A stretch of 64,000 nucleotides of DNA from Bradyrhizobium diazoefficiens (lineage in GTDB: Bacteria > Pseudomonadota > Alphaproteobacteria > Rhizobiales > Xanthobacteraceae). Positions 34,475 through 43,430 of this stretch are shown here, one piece after another (position 1 is the first letter of the stretch; every line of letters starts with the position of its first letter). Under the pieces are notes generated by a model. That model ran no database searches and had not been told where the DNA came from. It saw only the letters and a program-made list of their open reading frames with translations. The translations under genes were made by a program, and so were the position numbers. The DNA lies in assembly GCF_018131185.1 (NCBI RefSeq), contig NZ_JAFCJE010000005.1:310001-374000 (forward strand), in the 5' to 3' direction.

Positions 34475-34789
34475 CGAAAACCATTTGATCGTGTTCGGGT
34501 TTGCGCCCGAATGCGCGGCGGCACTTCTAGGGCAACATCGGCCGCCGCACCAGTGCAGGCGGCTTTTGGTGCTCGGCAAGCGGCGGGGAGAACCGCACGC
34601 CTATTACAATTTCGGAATAATAGCAATCTGCCCCTGTTTTGCCCGACAAGTCAAACCGCTTCGCTGACGTCCCAATGCGTGTCGTTGGCCCCCTCGCAAG
34701 CCGTTGATTCCATTGACCCCGCCTACTGTGCATGGGGTTGTTTTCGAACTTTTTGTTTTGGCGAGGCCGGAGTGCAGTCTCGCAGCGCG
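34475..34789. other. intergenic region upstream of the PLP enzyme gene
   Basis: This 315-nt spacer between two minus-strand genes contains the likely PLP-enzyme promoter and the dyad at 34601-34623. The frame 34527-34826 has no recognisable family. No tRNA could be folded. Confidence 0.45.
34601..34623. promoter_or_regulatory. candidate operator dyad upstream of the PLP enzyme gene
   Basis: CTATTA (34601-34606) and TAATAG (34618-34623) form a perfect dyad with an 11-nt centre, AT-rich against a GC-rich background, about 130 nt before the PLP enzyme start. The regulator is unknown. Confidence 0.3.
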
Positions 34790-36214
34790 TCAGCTCTGCC
34801 GGAAACCCATCCGGAACGCGCCCCAATGCTTGCCGCGAACCATGATCGGCGAGGACAGGTCCTTCATCAGCACGAACTGTCCGCCGCCCATGTCGCGGCG
34901 GTAGGTCTGCAGCAGGAACGGCTTGGTGTTGCCTGCGACCTTCTGCACCGCGCGGTCGGTGAACAGGCGGCGGTTGCGGCAGTTGGCGTTATTCCAGACC
35001 GGGTCCTTGCCCTGCGGCAGGCGGTAGTTGGGATTGTGGGTCGGCAGATAGCCGCCCCTGGCCCAGGCGACGCAGAACACGATGCGGGGATCGCATTTCT
35101 GGATCGGGTCCTGGATCGCGGGCAGCACGCGGTCGGTGAAGTCGACGTAGTTGGTGAGGTACTGCTTCGGATCGGTGCCGGGGATCTCGCGATAGGTCTC
35201 GTCCATGAGCCGGTCGAGCGTGATGTCGCCGCGGTCGATCGCGGCCTCGAATTCGGCCGAGATCCGCTTCGCGGTATCGACGACGATGCGGATCAGCGGT
35301 GCGTCCGATGTCTCGACGCCGCTGTCCGCGATCAACGCGATCAGGCCTTCGGAGGTGTCGAGCAGCTTCGTCACCCGCTGATCGGCGCTTTTGAGATCGC
35401 GAGAGGAGAGGTCGACGCCCTTGGCGAGCTCGTTCAGCTCGCTGATGACGGTGTCGCAATGTCCGAGATTGGAGGTCGCCGCGCGCGTGACGCTGCCGAT
35501 CTCCGCCTCCACGGAGGCAAAGCCCTGCTGGACCCGCGAGATGATGCCGGAGATCGCTTGCGCGCCTTCACCCGCGGTCTTCGCGCGCTGCGATGCGTCG
35601 CTGCTTTCGCCGATCAGGCCTTCGATCTGGCCGTCGAGATCGCGCACGGTGTCGGAGATCTGATGCGTGGCCTGGCGGGTGGCCTCCGCGAGGTTCTTCA
35701 CCTCGCTTGCGACCACCGCGAAGCCGCGGCCGGCGTTGCCGGCGCGCGCGGCTTCGATCGTCGCATTCAGCGCGAGCAGATTGGTCTGCTTCGCGATCGC
35801 CTCGATCGAGCCGGAGACTTTCGCGACCTGCGCCAGCGCCGAGCCGACGGCGCTGAGGCGCGTTTCGATGCGCTCCACCGCTGCGACCAGCTCGGAGATG
35901 TGGCTGACCGCGGTGTCGACGGCGCCGCGCGACTGCGCGATCTCGCCGACCGCGGCGGTCGTGGTCGTTTGCACCGCCTGCGATGCATTGGCGATGTCGT
36001 GGTTGGCCGAGACCATCGTCTCGGCCGTCTTCTGGAGGTGGTGGAACCGTTCCGACTGGTTCGCGACGCGGTTTGCGACTTCCTGAACGTTGCCGGCAAT
36101 GTCGGCGAGTTCCACGCCGAGGCCGCCGATGCGGTCGGCGAGCTGATCAATCAGCCGTTCGGCCAGCGTGCGGTTGGAGCCGGTGTCCATGACGGCAAGT
36201 TGTGCGACGGACAT
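34790..36214 (-). CDS. soluble methyl-accepting chemotaxis-like protein with C-terminal sensor-like domain
   Basis: 474-aa protein without membrane helices. Residues ~30-290 are a coiled-coil MCP signalling domain whose hairpin tip is IAKQTNLLALNATIEAARAG (about 140-159), the CheA/CheW contact. Residues ~305-474 form a separate domain with YREIPGTDPKQYLTNYVDFTDR, then GYLPTHN, NCRNRRLF, LQTYRRDMGGGQFVLMKDL and RGKHWGAFRMG. The same domain ends the neighbouring MCP-like protein. It probably senses a cytoplasmic signal; the ligand is unknown. Located 108 nt from the neighbour, same strand. Confidence 0.87.
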   Translation of the reverse strand: MSVAQLAVMDTGSNRTLAERLIDQLADRIGGLGVELADIAGNVQEVANRVANQSERFHHLQKTAETMVSANHDIANASQAVQTTTTAAVGEIAQSRGAVDTAVSHISELVAAVERIETRLSAVGSALAQVAKVSGSIEAIAKQTNLLALNATIEAARAGNAGRGFAVVASEVKNLAEATRQATHQISDTVRDLDGQIEGLIGESSDASQRAKTAGEGAQAISGIISRVQQGFASVEAEIGSVTRAATSNLGHCDTVISELNELAKGVDLSSRDLKSADQRVTKLLDTSEGLIALIADSGVETSDAPLIRIVVDTAKRISAEFEAAIDRGDITLDRLMDETYREIPGTDPKQYLTNYVDFTDRVLPAIQDPIQKCDPRIVFCVAWARGGYLPTHNPNYRLPQGKDPVWNNANCRNRRLFTDRAVQKVAGNTKPFLLQTYRRDMGGGQFVLMKDLSSPIMVRGKHWGAFRMGFRQS

Positions 36215-36322
36215 GTTCGATGAGTCCTCCAGTCAGAGCCGTAAGCCGGCTCACGGCGGCATTCCCATTCCAATCTCGATCTTAAGGGATGATTCGCGCC
36301 CGGCGTCTTGCCTGAGCGTGCA

Positions 36323-38071
36323 CTACAGTTTGTAGGCCGTCCTGAATCCACCCCAGTGACGGCCCTGCACGCGGATCGCGACGTCGATCTCCCGCATCAT
36401 GACGGTATTCCCGTTGCCCATGTCGCGCGCATAGCTCTGGACCAGATACGATCGCAGGTTGCGTGCGGCGGCCAACCCCGCCGGATCGTTGAATATCCGC
36501 CGGTTGCGGCTGTTGGCCGTGTTCCAGGCGACGTCGCCCGGCCGCTGCGGATGCGAATAGATCTTGTTGTGCACCGGCAGGAAGCCGTTGCGGTCGACCA
36601 TGGCGCAGAACGCCATGCGCGGGTCCTTCGCCAGGAATGCTTCCTGGAACGGCGGCAGGGCGCGGTCGGCCCAGTCGAGATATTTCGTGCGGTATTGCTG
36701 GGGGTCGGTTCCGGCGATTTCGACATAGTCGGTGTCGAAGAGGTCGTCGATCTTGACCTCGCCGCGCGCTACCGCCTGTTCGAATATCTTCGTCAGTGCA
36801 TTGCCCGCCTCCATGGCGCGGGTGACGAACTCGGTGTTCTCCTCGTGGATCGACCAGAGCCTGTCCTCGATCCTTTCGCGGAGTTCGGCATCGGGGCTGG
36901 CGAATTGCGCGCGGGCGCCGGCCTTGGATTGCTCGATCACGCGCAGACGGCAGGCGCCGACGTTTTCGAGCGTGCCTTCGATCATCGCTTGCGGTGTGAG
37001 CCGGCCTGCATCCGCGCCGCCGATCAACACGCCGTCCATCGAGATTTCATAGACCGGCATCACGCCGCGCGCGCTCTCGAACTTGAGGTGGCAGGGCAGC
37101 CGTTCCGTCTTGCGGCGATCGTCGTGCTCGCTCTGGCGGAGCAGCACGGCGCAGCGCGATTTCAGCTTTTGAGCAAAAGTCGTGACGGCCTTGCCGGCGC
37201 TGGCGACGTTTTCGCCGTGGCTCTCGGCCGCCTTGGTCGCGGCGTCGATTTCGGCCGCGCTCTCGCCGACCGCGACGATGAACTCCGAGGCGCTGGCGGC
37301 ATTGCCGGAGACTTCGCTGGTGGTGGCGTTCTGCTCGGCGACCGCGCCGTTGACGGTTTCGAACACGGGACGGATCGCCTCGATCGCCTGCGAAATGCGG
37401 TGCACGGCATCTGCGGAGCCGGCGGCGTCGCGCTGGAGCGCGTCGATCTTCTTCGTGATCTCTTCCGTGGCGCCTTGCGTCTGCACCGCGAGGGCCTTGA
37501 CCTCGGTCGCGACGACCGCAAAGCCCTTGCCGGCGGCACCCGCACGCGCGGCCTCGATGGTCGAGTTGAGCGCGAGCAGCGTCGTCTGCCGCGCGATCTG
37601 GGCGATCAGATTGACGACATTGCCGATGGCGGCAGAGGATTCGCGCAAGCGGTCGACATTGGCACGGGCTTCCTGCGCCGCGGCACTGGCCTCGTCGGCA
37701 AGCTTGCCGGCTTCGCGGACCTGGGCCCCGATGCCGAGGGCGGACTGGGTGAATTTGTCGGCGGCATGGGCGAAGGTGGAGGCGTTCGATTGCGCGGCAT
37801 TGGTGCGGCCGGTCAGGGCGTCGGTGCGGTCGCGAATGGCGGCAAGCGTCGTCGCGGTCGCCTCGGCGCCGCCGGCCACCGAATTGGCGGCGCGCTCGAG
37901 CTGGCGGATCATGGCGCCGAGCTCGAGTTCCAGCAGTTCGAGGATTTCCCGGGCGGAATCAGTTTGGGCCGCGGCCACGGGCTCGGAATGGGCCGCCGGC
38001 TGCGCAGCCTGTGGGGCTGGTGCAGGCGCAGCCGCCTCCGGCAGACGCTTCCGAAATAGTCCGAACGCCAT
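36323..38071 (-). CDS. soluble MCP-like protein with PilZ-like insert and shared C-terminal domain
   Basis: 582-aa protein with an Ala/Pro-rich N-terminus and no membrane helix. Its MCP signalling coiled coil (about 45-305) has tip IARQTTLLALNSTIEAARAG. A segment at ~315-400 has RRKTERLPCHLKF and YEISMDGVLIGG, matching the RxxxR and (D/N)xSxxG motifs of PilZ c-di-GMP receptors (with Glu for Asp/Asn). The C-terminal ~175 residues (EIAGTDPQQYRTKYLDWADR, GFLPVHN, NSRNRRIF, RDMGNGNTVMMREID, RVQGRHWGGFR) are the domain of the adjacent protein. It could link c-di-GMP to chemotaxis. ATG at 38071 preferred to GTG at 38074. Confidence 0.87.
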   Translation of the reverse strand: MAFGLFRKRLPEAAAPAPAPQAAQPAAHSEPVAAAQTDSAREILELLELELGAMIRQLERAANSVAGGAEATATTLAAIRDRTDALTGRTNAAQSNASTFAHAADKFTQSALGIGAQVREAGKLADEASAAAQEARANVDRLRESSAAIGNVVNLIAQIARQTTLLALNSTIEAARAGAAGKGFAVVATEVKALAVQTQGATEEITKKIDALQRDAAGSADAVHRISQAIEAIRPVFETVNGAVAEQNATTSEVSGNAASASEFIVAVGESAAEIDAATKAAESHGENVASAGKAVTTFAQKLKSRCAVLLRQSEHDDRRKTERLPCHLKFESARGVMPVYEISMDGVLIGGADAGRLTPQAMIEGTLENVGACRLRVIEQSKAGARAQFASPDAELRERIEDRLWSIHEENTEFVTRAMEAGNALTKIFEQAVARGEVKIDDLFDTDYVEIAGTDPQQYRTKYLDWADRALPPFQEAFLAKDPRMAFCAMVDRNGFLPVHNKIYSHPQRPGDVAWNTANSRNRRIFNDPAGLAAARNLRSYLVQSYARDMGNGNTVMMREIDVAIRVQGRHWGGFRTAYKL

Positions 38072-38209
38072 CACGTCTCTCTTGTCGTGGAACGGGTGGA
38101 CGCTATTTTCGCAGTCCGGAATGAAATCAGGGTTAACGATGCCCGACCTCTAGGCACGAACCATTACGGCGGCTACCTCTACAGTGCTACCTTAGGGCAC
38201 CAGAGCCCT

Positions 38210-38238
38210 TTGATTCCGGTGGGCCGGCGGCCTATAAG
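38210..38238 (+). promoter_or_regulatory. predicted sigma-70 promoter of yebC
   Basis: A -35 TTGATT (38210-38215) and a -10 TATAAG (38233-38238) are separated by exactly 17 nt, 57 nt before the yebC ATG. The -10 lies in the loop of a perfect GCGGCC/GGCCGC palindrome (38227-38243). Confidence 0.6.
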
Positions 38239-38294
38239 GCCGCGCTTCCCACCCCATCGGCGAACACCTCCAAAGACCATTCAAGAGACCACGC

Positions 38295-39041
38295 ATGGCC
38301 GGACATTCCCAATTCAAGAACATCATGCACCGCAAGGGGCGGCAGGATGCGCAGAAGTCGAAGCTGTTCGGCAAGCTGGCGCGGGAAATCACGGTCGCCG
38401 CCAAGCTGGGTACGCCCGACCCCAACATGAACCCCCGCCTGCGAGCCGCCATCATCGCGGCGCGCCAGGAGAACATGCCGAAGGACAATATCGAGCGTGC
38501 CGTCAAGAAGGCGCTCGGCAATGAGGGCGAGAACTATGACGAAATCCGCTACGAGGGCTATGGCCCCGGTGGCGTCGCCGTCATCGTCGAGGCGCTGACC
38601 GACAACCGCAACCGCGCCGCCTCCGACATCCGCTCCTTCTTCACCAAATCGGGCGGCAATCTCGGCGAAACCGGCTCGGTCTCCTTCATGTTCGACCGTA
38701 CCGGCATCATCGAATACGACCGCAGCGTCGCCTCCGATGACGCCGTGCTGGATGCCGCAATCGAGGCCGGCGCCGACGACGTGGTCTCCGGCGAGGGCGG
38801 CCACGAGATCTACGCCTCGACCGAAGGCTACCGCGACGTCGCCAAGGCGCTGGAAGCCAAGTTCGGCGAGCCGCGCAAGGCCGCTTTGATCTGGAAGCCG
38901 CAGAACACGGTCGCGGTCGACGACGAGACCGGCGAGAAGCTGCTCAAGCTGATGGATTTGCTCAACGAGCACGACGACGTCCAGCAGGTCTACGCCAATT
39001 TCGAGGTGTCGGACGCGCTGATGGCGAAGATGGGCGGCTGA
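38295..39041 (+). CDS. yebC: YebC/PmpR family protein (TACO1 family)
   Basis: 248-aa protein beginning MAGHSQFKNIMHRKGRQDA, the family signature (first glycine-histidine block with W replaced by Q). GYGPGGVAVIVEALTDNRNR and the C-terminal VDDETGEKLLKLMDLL complete the three-domain layout. YebC proteins were long called transcription regulators; recent work assigns them to relieving ribosome stalling at proline stretches. It lies just upstream of ruvCAB, a widely conserved order. Confidence 0.96.
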   Translation: MAGHSQFKNIMHRKGRQDAQKSKLFGKLAREITVAAKLGTPDPNMNPRLRAAIIAARQENMPKDNIERAVKKALGNEGENYDEIRYEGYGPGGVAVIVEALTDNRNRAASDIRSFFTKSGGNLGETGSVSFMFDRTGIIEYDRSVASDDAVLDAAIEAGADDVVSGEGGHEIYASTEGYRDVAKALEAKFGEPRKAALIWKPQNTVAVDDETGEKLLKLMDLLNEHDDVQQVYANFEVSDALMAKMGG

Positions 39042-39053
39042 TGCCGCTCTCGT

Positions 39054-39099
39054 GTCCCGGACGCGCTGCAGCGTGAACGCGGCCGCGCAGAGCCGGGAC
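39054..39099. repeat. palindromic repeat (GTCCCGGACGCG family)
   Basis: GTCCCGG (39054-39060) pairs with CCGGGAC (39093-39099), with GCGTGAACGC-type inner palindromes between. It lies between yebC and ruvC and does not interrupt either. Confidence 0.6.
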
Positions 39100-39168
39100 C
39101 CCCCACTCCCCTGTTACTTCCGTTCTGTTTCTGTTTCCCCCGCGACGGCCAGCCGCTATCACTGGCCC

Positions 39169-39696
39169 ATGACTGCGCTCCCGATTCGTGGCCCCGTTCG
39201 CATCATCGGCATTGACCCCGGCCTGCGCCGCACCGGCTGGGGCGTGATCGAGACCGAGGGCAACCGCCTGATCTACATCGCCTGCGGTTCGGTGGAGCCG
39301 CCGGACGATCTGCCGCTGGCGAGCCGGCTGCTCGCGATCCATGAAGGGCTCGCGGCCGTGCTCGCGAATCATCAGCCGATGGAAGCCGCGGTCGAGCAGA
39401 CTTTCGTCAATAAGGATGGCGTTGCGACGCTGAAGCTCGGCCAGGCCCGCGGCGTCGCCATGCTGGCGCCCGCGATGTTCGGCATCCCGGTCGCCGAATA
39501 CGCGCCGAACCAGGTCAAGAAAACCGTGGTCGGCGCCGGTCACGCCGACAAGCAACAGATCGCGATGATGCTGAAGATCCTGCTGCCCAAGGCCGAGCCG
39601 CCGTCCGCGGATGCCGCCGACGCACTCGCCATCGCCATCACCCACGCCCATCACCGCCAGAGCACCGCGCTCAGGCTGAAGGTGGTGGGGATATGA
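39169..39696 (+). CDS. ruvC: crossover junction endonuclease RuvC
   Basis: 175-aa Holliday-junction resolvase. The catalytic acidic residues are visible in IIGIDPGLRRTGWG (Asp), AAVEQTFVNKD (Glu) and the C-terminal PPSADAADALAIAITHAH (Asp). The ATG at 39169 gives the usual family length; an upstream open frame covers repeat DNA. Its TGA overlaps the ruvA ATG, so ruvC-ruvA-ruvB form a tightly coupled operon. Confidence 0.97.
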   Translation: MTALPIRGPVRIIGIDPGLRRTGWGVIETEGNRLIYIACGSVEPPDDLPLASRLLAIHEGLAAVLANHQPMEAAVEQTFVNKDGVATLKLGQARGVAMLAPAMFGIPVAEYAPNQVKKTVVGAGHADKQQIAMMLKILLPKAEPPSADAADALAIAITHAHHRQSTALRLKVVGI

Positions 39697-40310
39697 TCGG
39701 CAAGCTCAAGGGCCTGATCGATTCCTACGGCGAGGATTTCGTCATCCTCGACGTCGGCGGCGTCGGCTATCAGGTGCATTGCTCCTCGCGCACCTTGCAG
39801 CATCTGCCCTCGCCGGGCGAAGCCGCCGTGCTGTCGATCGAGACCTATGTCCGCGAGGACCAGATCAAGCTGTTCGGCTTTCGCACCGATCAGGAGCGCG
39901 AATGGTTTCGCCTGCTTCAGACCGTGCAGGGCGTCGGCGCCAAGGTCGCGCTCGCGGTGCTCGGCACGCTGGCGCCGTCCGATCTCGCCAATGCCATTGC
40001 GTTGCGTGACAAGGCGGCGGTGGCGCGGACGCCCGGCGTCGGCCCCAAGGTCGCCGAGCGCATCGTCACCGAGTTGAAGGACAAGGCGCCGGCCTTCGCC
40101 AATGTCGATCCGGCCGTGGTGCATCTCGCCGGCGCCGTCGATGACCAGCGCGCGCCGCGCCCCGTGGCGGATGCGATCTCTGCATTGGTCAATCTCGGCT
40201 ATGGCCAGCCGCAGGCGGCTGCGGCGATTGCGTCTGCGTCGCGTAGTGCCGGTGAGAATGCCGAAACGGCACAGCTCATTCGTCTCGGCCTGAAGGAGCT
40301 CGCGAAGTGA
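39693..40310 (+). CDS. ruvA: Holliday junction branch migration protein RuvA
   Basis: 205-aa DNA-binding subunit starting MIGKLKGLIDSYGEDFVILDVGGVGYQVHC, an OB fold. It has two helix-hairpin-helix motifs (LQTVQGVGAKVALAVLG and RTPGVGPKVAERIVTELKD) and a C-terminal RuvB-binding domain. It overlaps ruvC and ruvB by 4 nt each. Confidence 0.97.
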   Translation: MIGKLKGLIDSYGEDFVILDVGGVGYQVHCSSRTLQHLPSPGEAAVLSIETYVREDQIKLFGFRTDQEREWFRLLQTVQGVGAKVALAVLGTLAPSDLANAIALRDKAAVARTPGVGPKVAERIVTELKDKAPAFANVDPAVVHLAGAVDDQRAPRPVADAISALVNLGYGQPQAAAAIASASRSAGENAETAQLIRLGLKELAK

Positions 40311-41368
40311 GCGATCCCAAGGCCAACCGCATGGTCTCGCCCGAACGCCGCAGCGACGATGTCGGCGATACCGCGCTGCGTCCGCAATCGCTGTCCGATT
40401 TCGTCGGCCAGCAGCAGGCGCGCAAGAACCTCTCGATCTTCATCGAGGCGGCGCGCAAGCGCGGCGAGGCGCTGGATCACGTGCTGTTCGTCGGTCCCCC
40501 CGGCCTCGGCAAGACCACGCTGGCGCAGATCGTGGCCAAGGAGCTCGGCGTCGGTTTCCGCGCCACGTCAGGGCCTGTCATCGCCAAGGCCGGCGATCTT
40601 GCTGCGCTGCTGACCAATCTCGAAGAGCGCGACGTGCTCTTCATCGACGAGATCCATCGCCTCAGCCCGGCGGTCGAAGAGGTGCTCTATCCCGCGATGG
40701 AGGATTTTCAGCTCGACCTCATCATCGGCGAAGGTCCGGCCGCGCGCTCGGTGAAGATCGAGCTGTCGAAATTCACCCTCGTCGGCGCCACCACGCGCGC
40801 TGGCCTGCTCACCAATCCCTTGCGCGATCGCTTCGGCATTCCGGTGCGGCTGAATTTCTACACGATCGAGGAATTGGAGAGCATCGTCAGTCGCGGCGCG
40901 CGCGTGCTCAATGTCGGCATGAGCGCCGATGGCGCCAACGAGATCGCGCGCCGTGCCCGCGGCACGCCGCGCATTGCCGGCCGCCTGCTCCGCCGCGTGC
41001 GCGATTTCGCCTCGGCGGCCGATGCGGACAAGATCGACCGCAAGATTGCCGACCACGCGCTGAGCGCGCTCGAGGTCGACGCCGCGGGGCTCGACGCCAT
41101 GGACCGCCGCTATCTCACGACCATCGCGATGAACTATGGCGGCGGTCCCGTAGGCGTCGAGACCATGGCTGCCGCCCTGTCCGAGCCGCGCGATGCGATC
41201 GAGGACATCATCGAGCCCTATCTGATCCAGTGTGGCTATCTCCAGCGCACCCCGCGCGGCCGCCTGCTGACCTCGCACGCCTTCCGCCATCTCGGCATCG
41301 CCGAGCCCTCGCGCGATGCGGCCGCGCAATTCGGCTTGTTTGGCACGGATTCGCCCGAGGACGACTGA
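40307..41368 (+). CDS. ruvB: Holliday junction branch migration ATPase RuvB
   Basis: 353-aa AAA+ motor. Walker A is GPPGLGKTTLAQ near residue 62, Walker B LFIDEIHRL, sensor I VGATTRAG, arginine finger region and C-terminal winged helix (GYLQRTPRGR). Starts with GTG, whose last two bases plus A form the ruvA stop (GTGA). Works with RuvA and RuvC in recombinational repair. Confidence 0.97.
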   Translation: MSDPKANRMVSPERRSDDVGDTALRPQSLSDFVGQQQARKNLSIFIEAARKRGEALDHVLFVGPPGLGKTTLAQIVAKELGVGFRATSGPVIAKAGDLAALLTNLEERDVLFIDEIHRLSPAVEEVLYPAMEDFQLDLIIGEGPAARSVKIELSKFTLVGATTRAGLLTNPLRDRFGIPVRLNFYTIEELESIVSRGARVLNVGMSADGANEIARRARGTPRIAGRLLRRVRDFASAADADKIDRKIADHALSALEVDAAGLDAMDRRYLTTIAMNYGGGPVGVETMAAALSEPRDAIEDIIEPYLIQCGYLQRTPRGRLLTSHAFRHLGIAEPSRDAAAQFGLFGTDSPEDD

Positions 41369-41466
41369 GAGCCGCAACCGGTGAACCCGCGGCGTCAATC
41401 CCCTCACTAATCCGAACACGCGGCGATCTGGAGTGCCGCTGACGCACACGGATTGGAGTAGGAAGA

Positions 41467-42336
41467 ATGCGGCCGCCGAACGATACCGCTTTGCTCGAGG
41501 TCATCGTGGCCGCGCCGCAGCTGCGCACGCCGGATGAGACCGAGGCGTTCCTCGATCCGATGCCGATCAGTGAGCTGGCGTCGATGTGGTGCGCGCTCCA
41601 GCGCGTGAGCCGGCGCGACCAGGCCGGCAGCATCTGGGCCTTGAAACTGTATTTCGACCATCTGCCGCACCGCCGGCCGCAACAGGCGCTCGATCTCGTG
41701 CTGGAGGTGCTCAAGACCGAGGCCGACAAGCCCACGGTGATGCAGCTCAACGACAAGTTCTTGCTGTCGCTGCTCTATGCGCACGGCGAGGCCGTGATCG
41801 AGCGTATCGAGCACGAGGCCATGCAGAATGACCGATTGCGCTGGCTGCTCGGCGGTGTGCACGTCGCGCCCGACGATCCCTTGATGTCGCGCCTTGCAGA
41901 GCATGCCGATAGCGAGGCTTGGCAGGCCGACCATCTGGCCAAGCGCACGCCGCGCGAGCCGCTCGATTGCGCCAGCCTGTCGACCGCAGCGCTCGCCCGC
42001 GCCTGGGTCGAGCAATATTCCAAGTCGGACCGTGACCAGGATGACAATCTGTTCGCGATCATGGATTTCGAGCGCGACCTGCGCGAAGAGGACCCGGATG
42101 GCCTGATCGACCTGGTTCTCGAAGTCCTGAAGATCGAGGCCAACCCCGTGCTGCTGTCGCTGCTGGCCGCAGGTCCCCTCGAAGACGTGATCAACGCTGC
42201 CACGATCGACCGCATCGAGCGCGAGGCGCGTGTCAACGAACGCTTTCGCGATCTGCTCGGCGGTATCTGGTACTACCGCGCGCCCGACGAATTGAAAGCA
42301 CGGCTGGATGCGCTGATCGGCGAGAGCCGCTGGTAA
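41467..42336 (+). CDS. DUF6869-like protein with two tandem repeats of one domain
   Basis: 289-aa acidic, helical, probably cytoplasmic protein. The halves are clear duplicates: LDLVLEVLKTEADKP with IERIEHEAMQNDRLRWLLGG in the first, and LIDLVLEVLKIEANP with IDRIEREARVNERFRDLLGGIW in the second. Each is preceded by a helix beginning with an LA..W motif. This resembles the DUF6869 family by memory. No catalytic residues can be named. It stands 98 nt after ruvB and may be cotranscribed. Confidence 0.78.
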   Translation: MRPPNDTALLEVIVAAPQLRTPDETEAFLDPMPISELASMWCALQRVSRRDQAGSIWALKLYFDHLPHRRPQQALDLVLEVLKTEADKPTVMQLNDKFLLSLLYAHGEAVIERIEHEAMQNDRLRWLLGGVHVAPDDPLMSRLAEHADSEAWQADHLAKRTPREPLDCASLSTAALARAWVEQYSKSDRDQDDNLFAIMDFERDLREEDPDGLIDLVLEVLKIEANPVLLSLLAAGPLEDVINAATIDRIEREARVNERFRDLLGGIWYYRAPDELKARLDALIGESRW

Positions 42337-42441
42337 TGTTTGTGCAGGCCTCTGCACACGGATGCAAACGGCCTGCACGAGCGCACCCCAATTCCGCTCC
42401 AATCGGATCGCATCGAGAGGCTGCATCAGAAACGGGCTTCC

Positions 42442-43362
42442 ATGATCACGCGCCGTCATTTCATTCGTTCCATCGGCGGGCTGTCCGCTCTCGGCGTCTC
42501 GACCGCCGCCTATGGCGTGGGCGTCGAGCCGGTGCTACGGCTTCGCGTCACCCGCTATCATCCAACGCCGCGGCAGTGGCCGGCGGATTTTCCGCTGAAG
42601 ATCGCCGCCATCGCGGACATCCATGCCTGCGATCCCTGGATGTCGCTGGGGCGGATCGAGGGCATCGTCGAGCGCACCAATGCGCTGAACGCCGATCTCA
42701 TCGTGCTGCTCGGCGACTATGTCGCCGGCCTGCATCAAGTTACGCGCGTAATCCCGTCGAGCGAATGGGCCAAGGTGCTGGCCGGCCTCAAGGCGCCGCT
42801 GGGCGTCCATGCCGTCATGGGCAATCACGATTACTGGGACGACAAGACGGTGCAGCGCGCGGGGCACGGGCCGACCATCGCGCATCGTGCGCTGGAGGCG
42901 GCCGGCATCCCCGTCTACGAGAACGATGTCGTGCGCCTTTCCAAGGACGGCCGCCCGTTCTGGCTCGCCGGCTTAGGCGATCAACTCGCCTTCCTGCCGG
43001 CGCGTCGGTTCCGCAGCATGGCTCGGTTCGGCGCCGACGATCTCAACGCCACGCTCGCCAAGGTCACCGACGATGCGCCGGTCATCCTGCTCGCGCATGA
43101 GCCCAACATCGCGCCGCTGGTGCCCGCGCGCGTCGCGCTGCAACTGTCCGGTCATACCCATGGCGGCCAGGTCCGCCTGCTCGGCTGGTCGCCGGCTGTC
43201 TCGCCCAAGAATGGCCTGCGGCTCGCCTACGGGCATTTCCGCCTGAAATGCGATCTCATCGTCTCCGGCGGCCTCGGTTGCAGCATCATGCCGGTCCGCG
43301 TCGGTGTGCCGCCCGAGATCGTCGAGGTGACGCTGGGACGCGCCACGTCGGTTGTGTCCTGA
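42442..43362 (+). CDS. Tat-exported metallophosphoesterase
   Basis: 306-aa calcineurin-like phosphoesterase. The N-terminus ITRRHFIRSIGGLSALGV has a twin-arginine signal. Metal motifs are IAAIADIHACDPW (D, H), LLGDYVAG (GD), VMGNHDYWDD (GNHD), LLAHEPNI and LSGHTHGGQVRL. This set matches the YaeI/YkuE group, whose members act on lipid phosphate or pyrophosphate substrates, including lipid-A-related ones, in some bacteria; the substrate here is not known. The ATG at 42442 gives the Tat signal at the N-terminus; upstream frame is not plausible. Confidence 0.9.
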   Translation: MITRRHFIRSIGGLSALGVSTAAYGVGVEPVLRLRVTRYHPTPRQWPADFPLKIAAIADIHACDPWMSLGRIEGIVERTNALNADLIVLLGDYVAGLHQVTRVIPSSEWAKVLAGLKAPLGVHAVMGNHDYWDDKTVQRAGHGPTIAHRALEAAGIPVYENDVVRLSKDGRPFWLAGLGDQLAFLPARRFRSMARFGADDLNATLAKVTDDAPVILLAHEPNIAPLVPARVALQLSGHTHGGQVRLLGWSPAVSPKNGLRLAYGHFRLKCDLIVSGGLGCSIMPVRVGVPPEIVEVTLGRATSVVS

Positions 43363-43430
43363 CCCGCTTGCGCGGCCGGCCGTTTTTGCGCAAAACGGGC
43401 CGGTGATCGACAAGCGAAGAGGCTCGCGAC

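Noticed and set aside
34527..34826. A possible tRNA or integrase remnant in the spacer before the PLP enzyme gene
   Set aside because: No cloverleaf with acceptor and T-arm consensus could be formed and no flanking direct repeats were seen.
33524..36223. A 899-codon open frame on the plus strand opposite the PLP enzyme and MCP-like genes
   Set aside because: It is antisense to two genes with clear family motifs and has the Arg/Gly/Asp-rich composition of shadow frames in GC-rich DNA.
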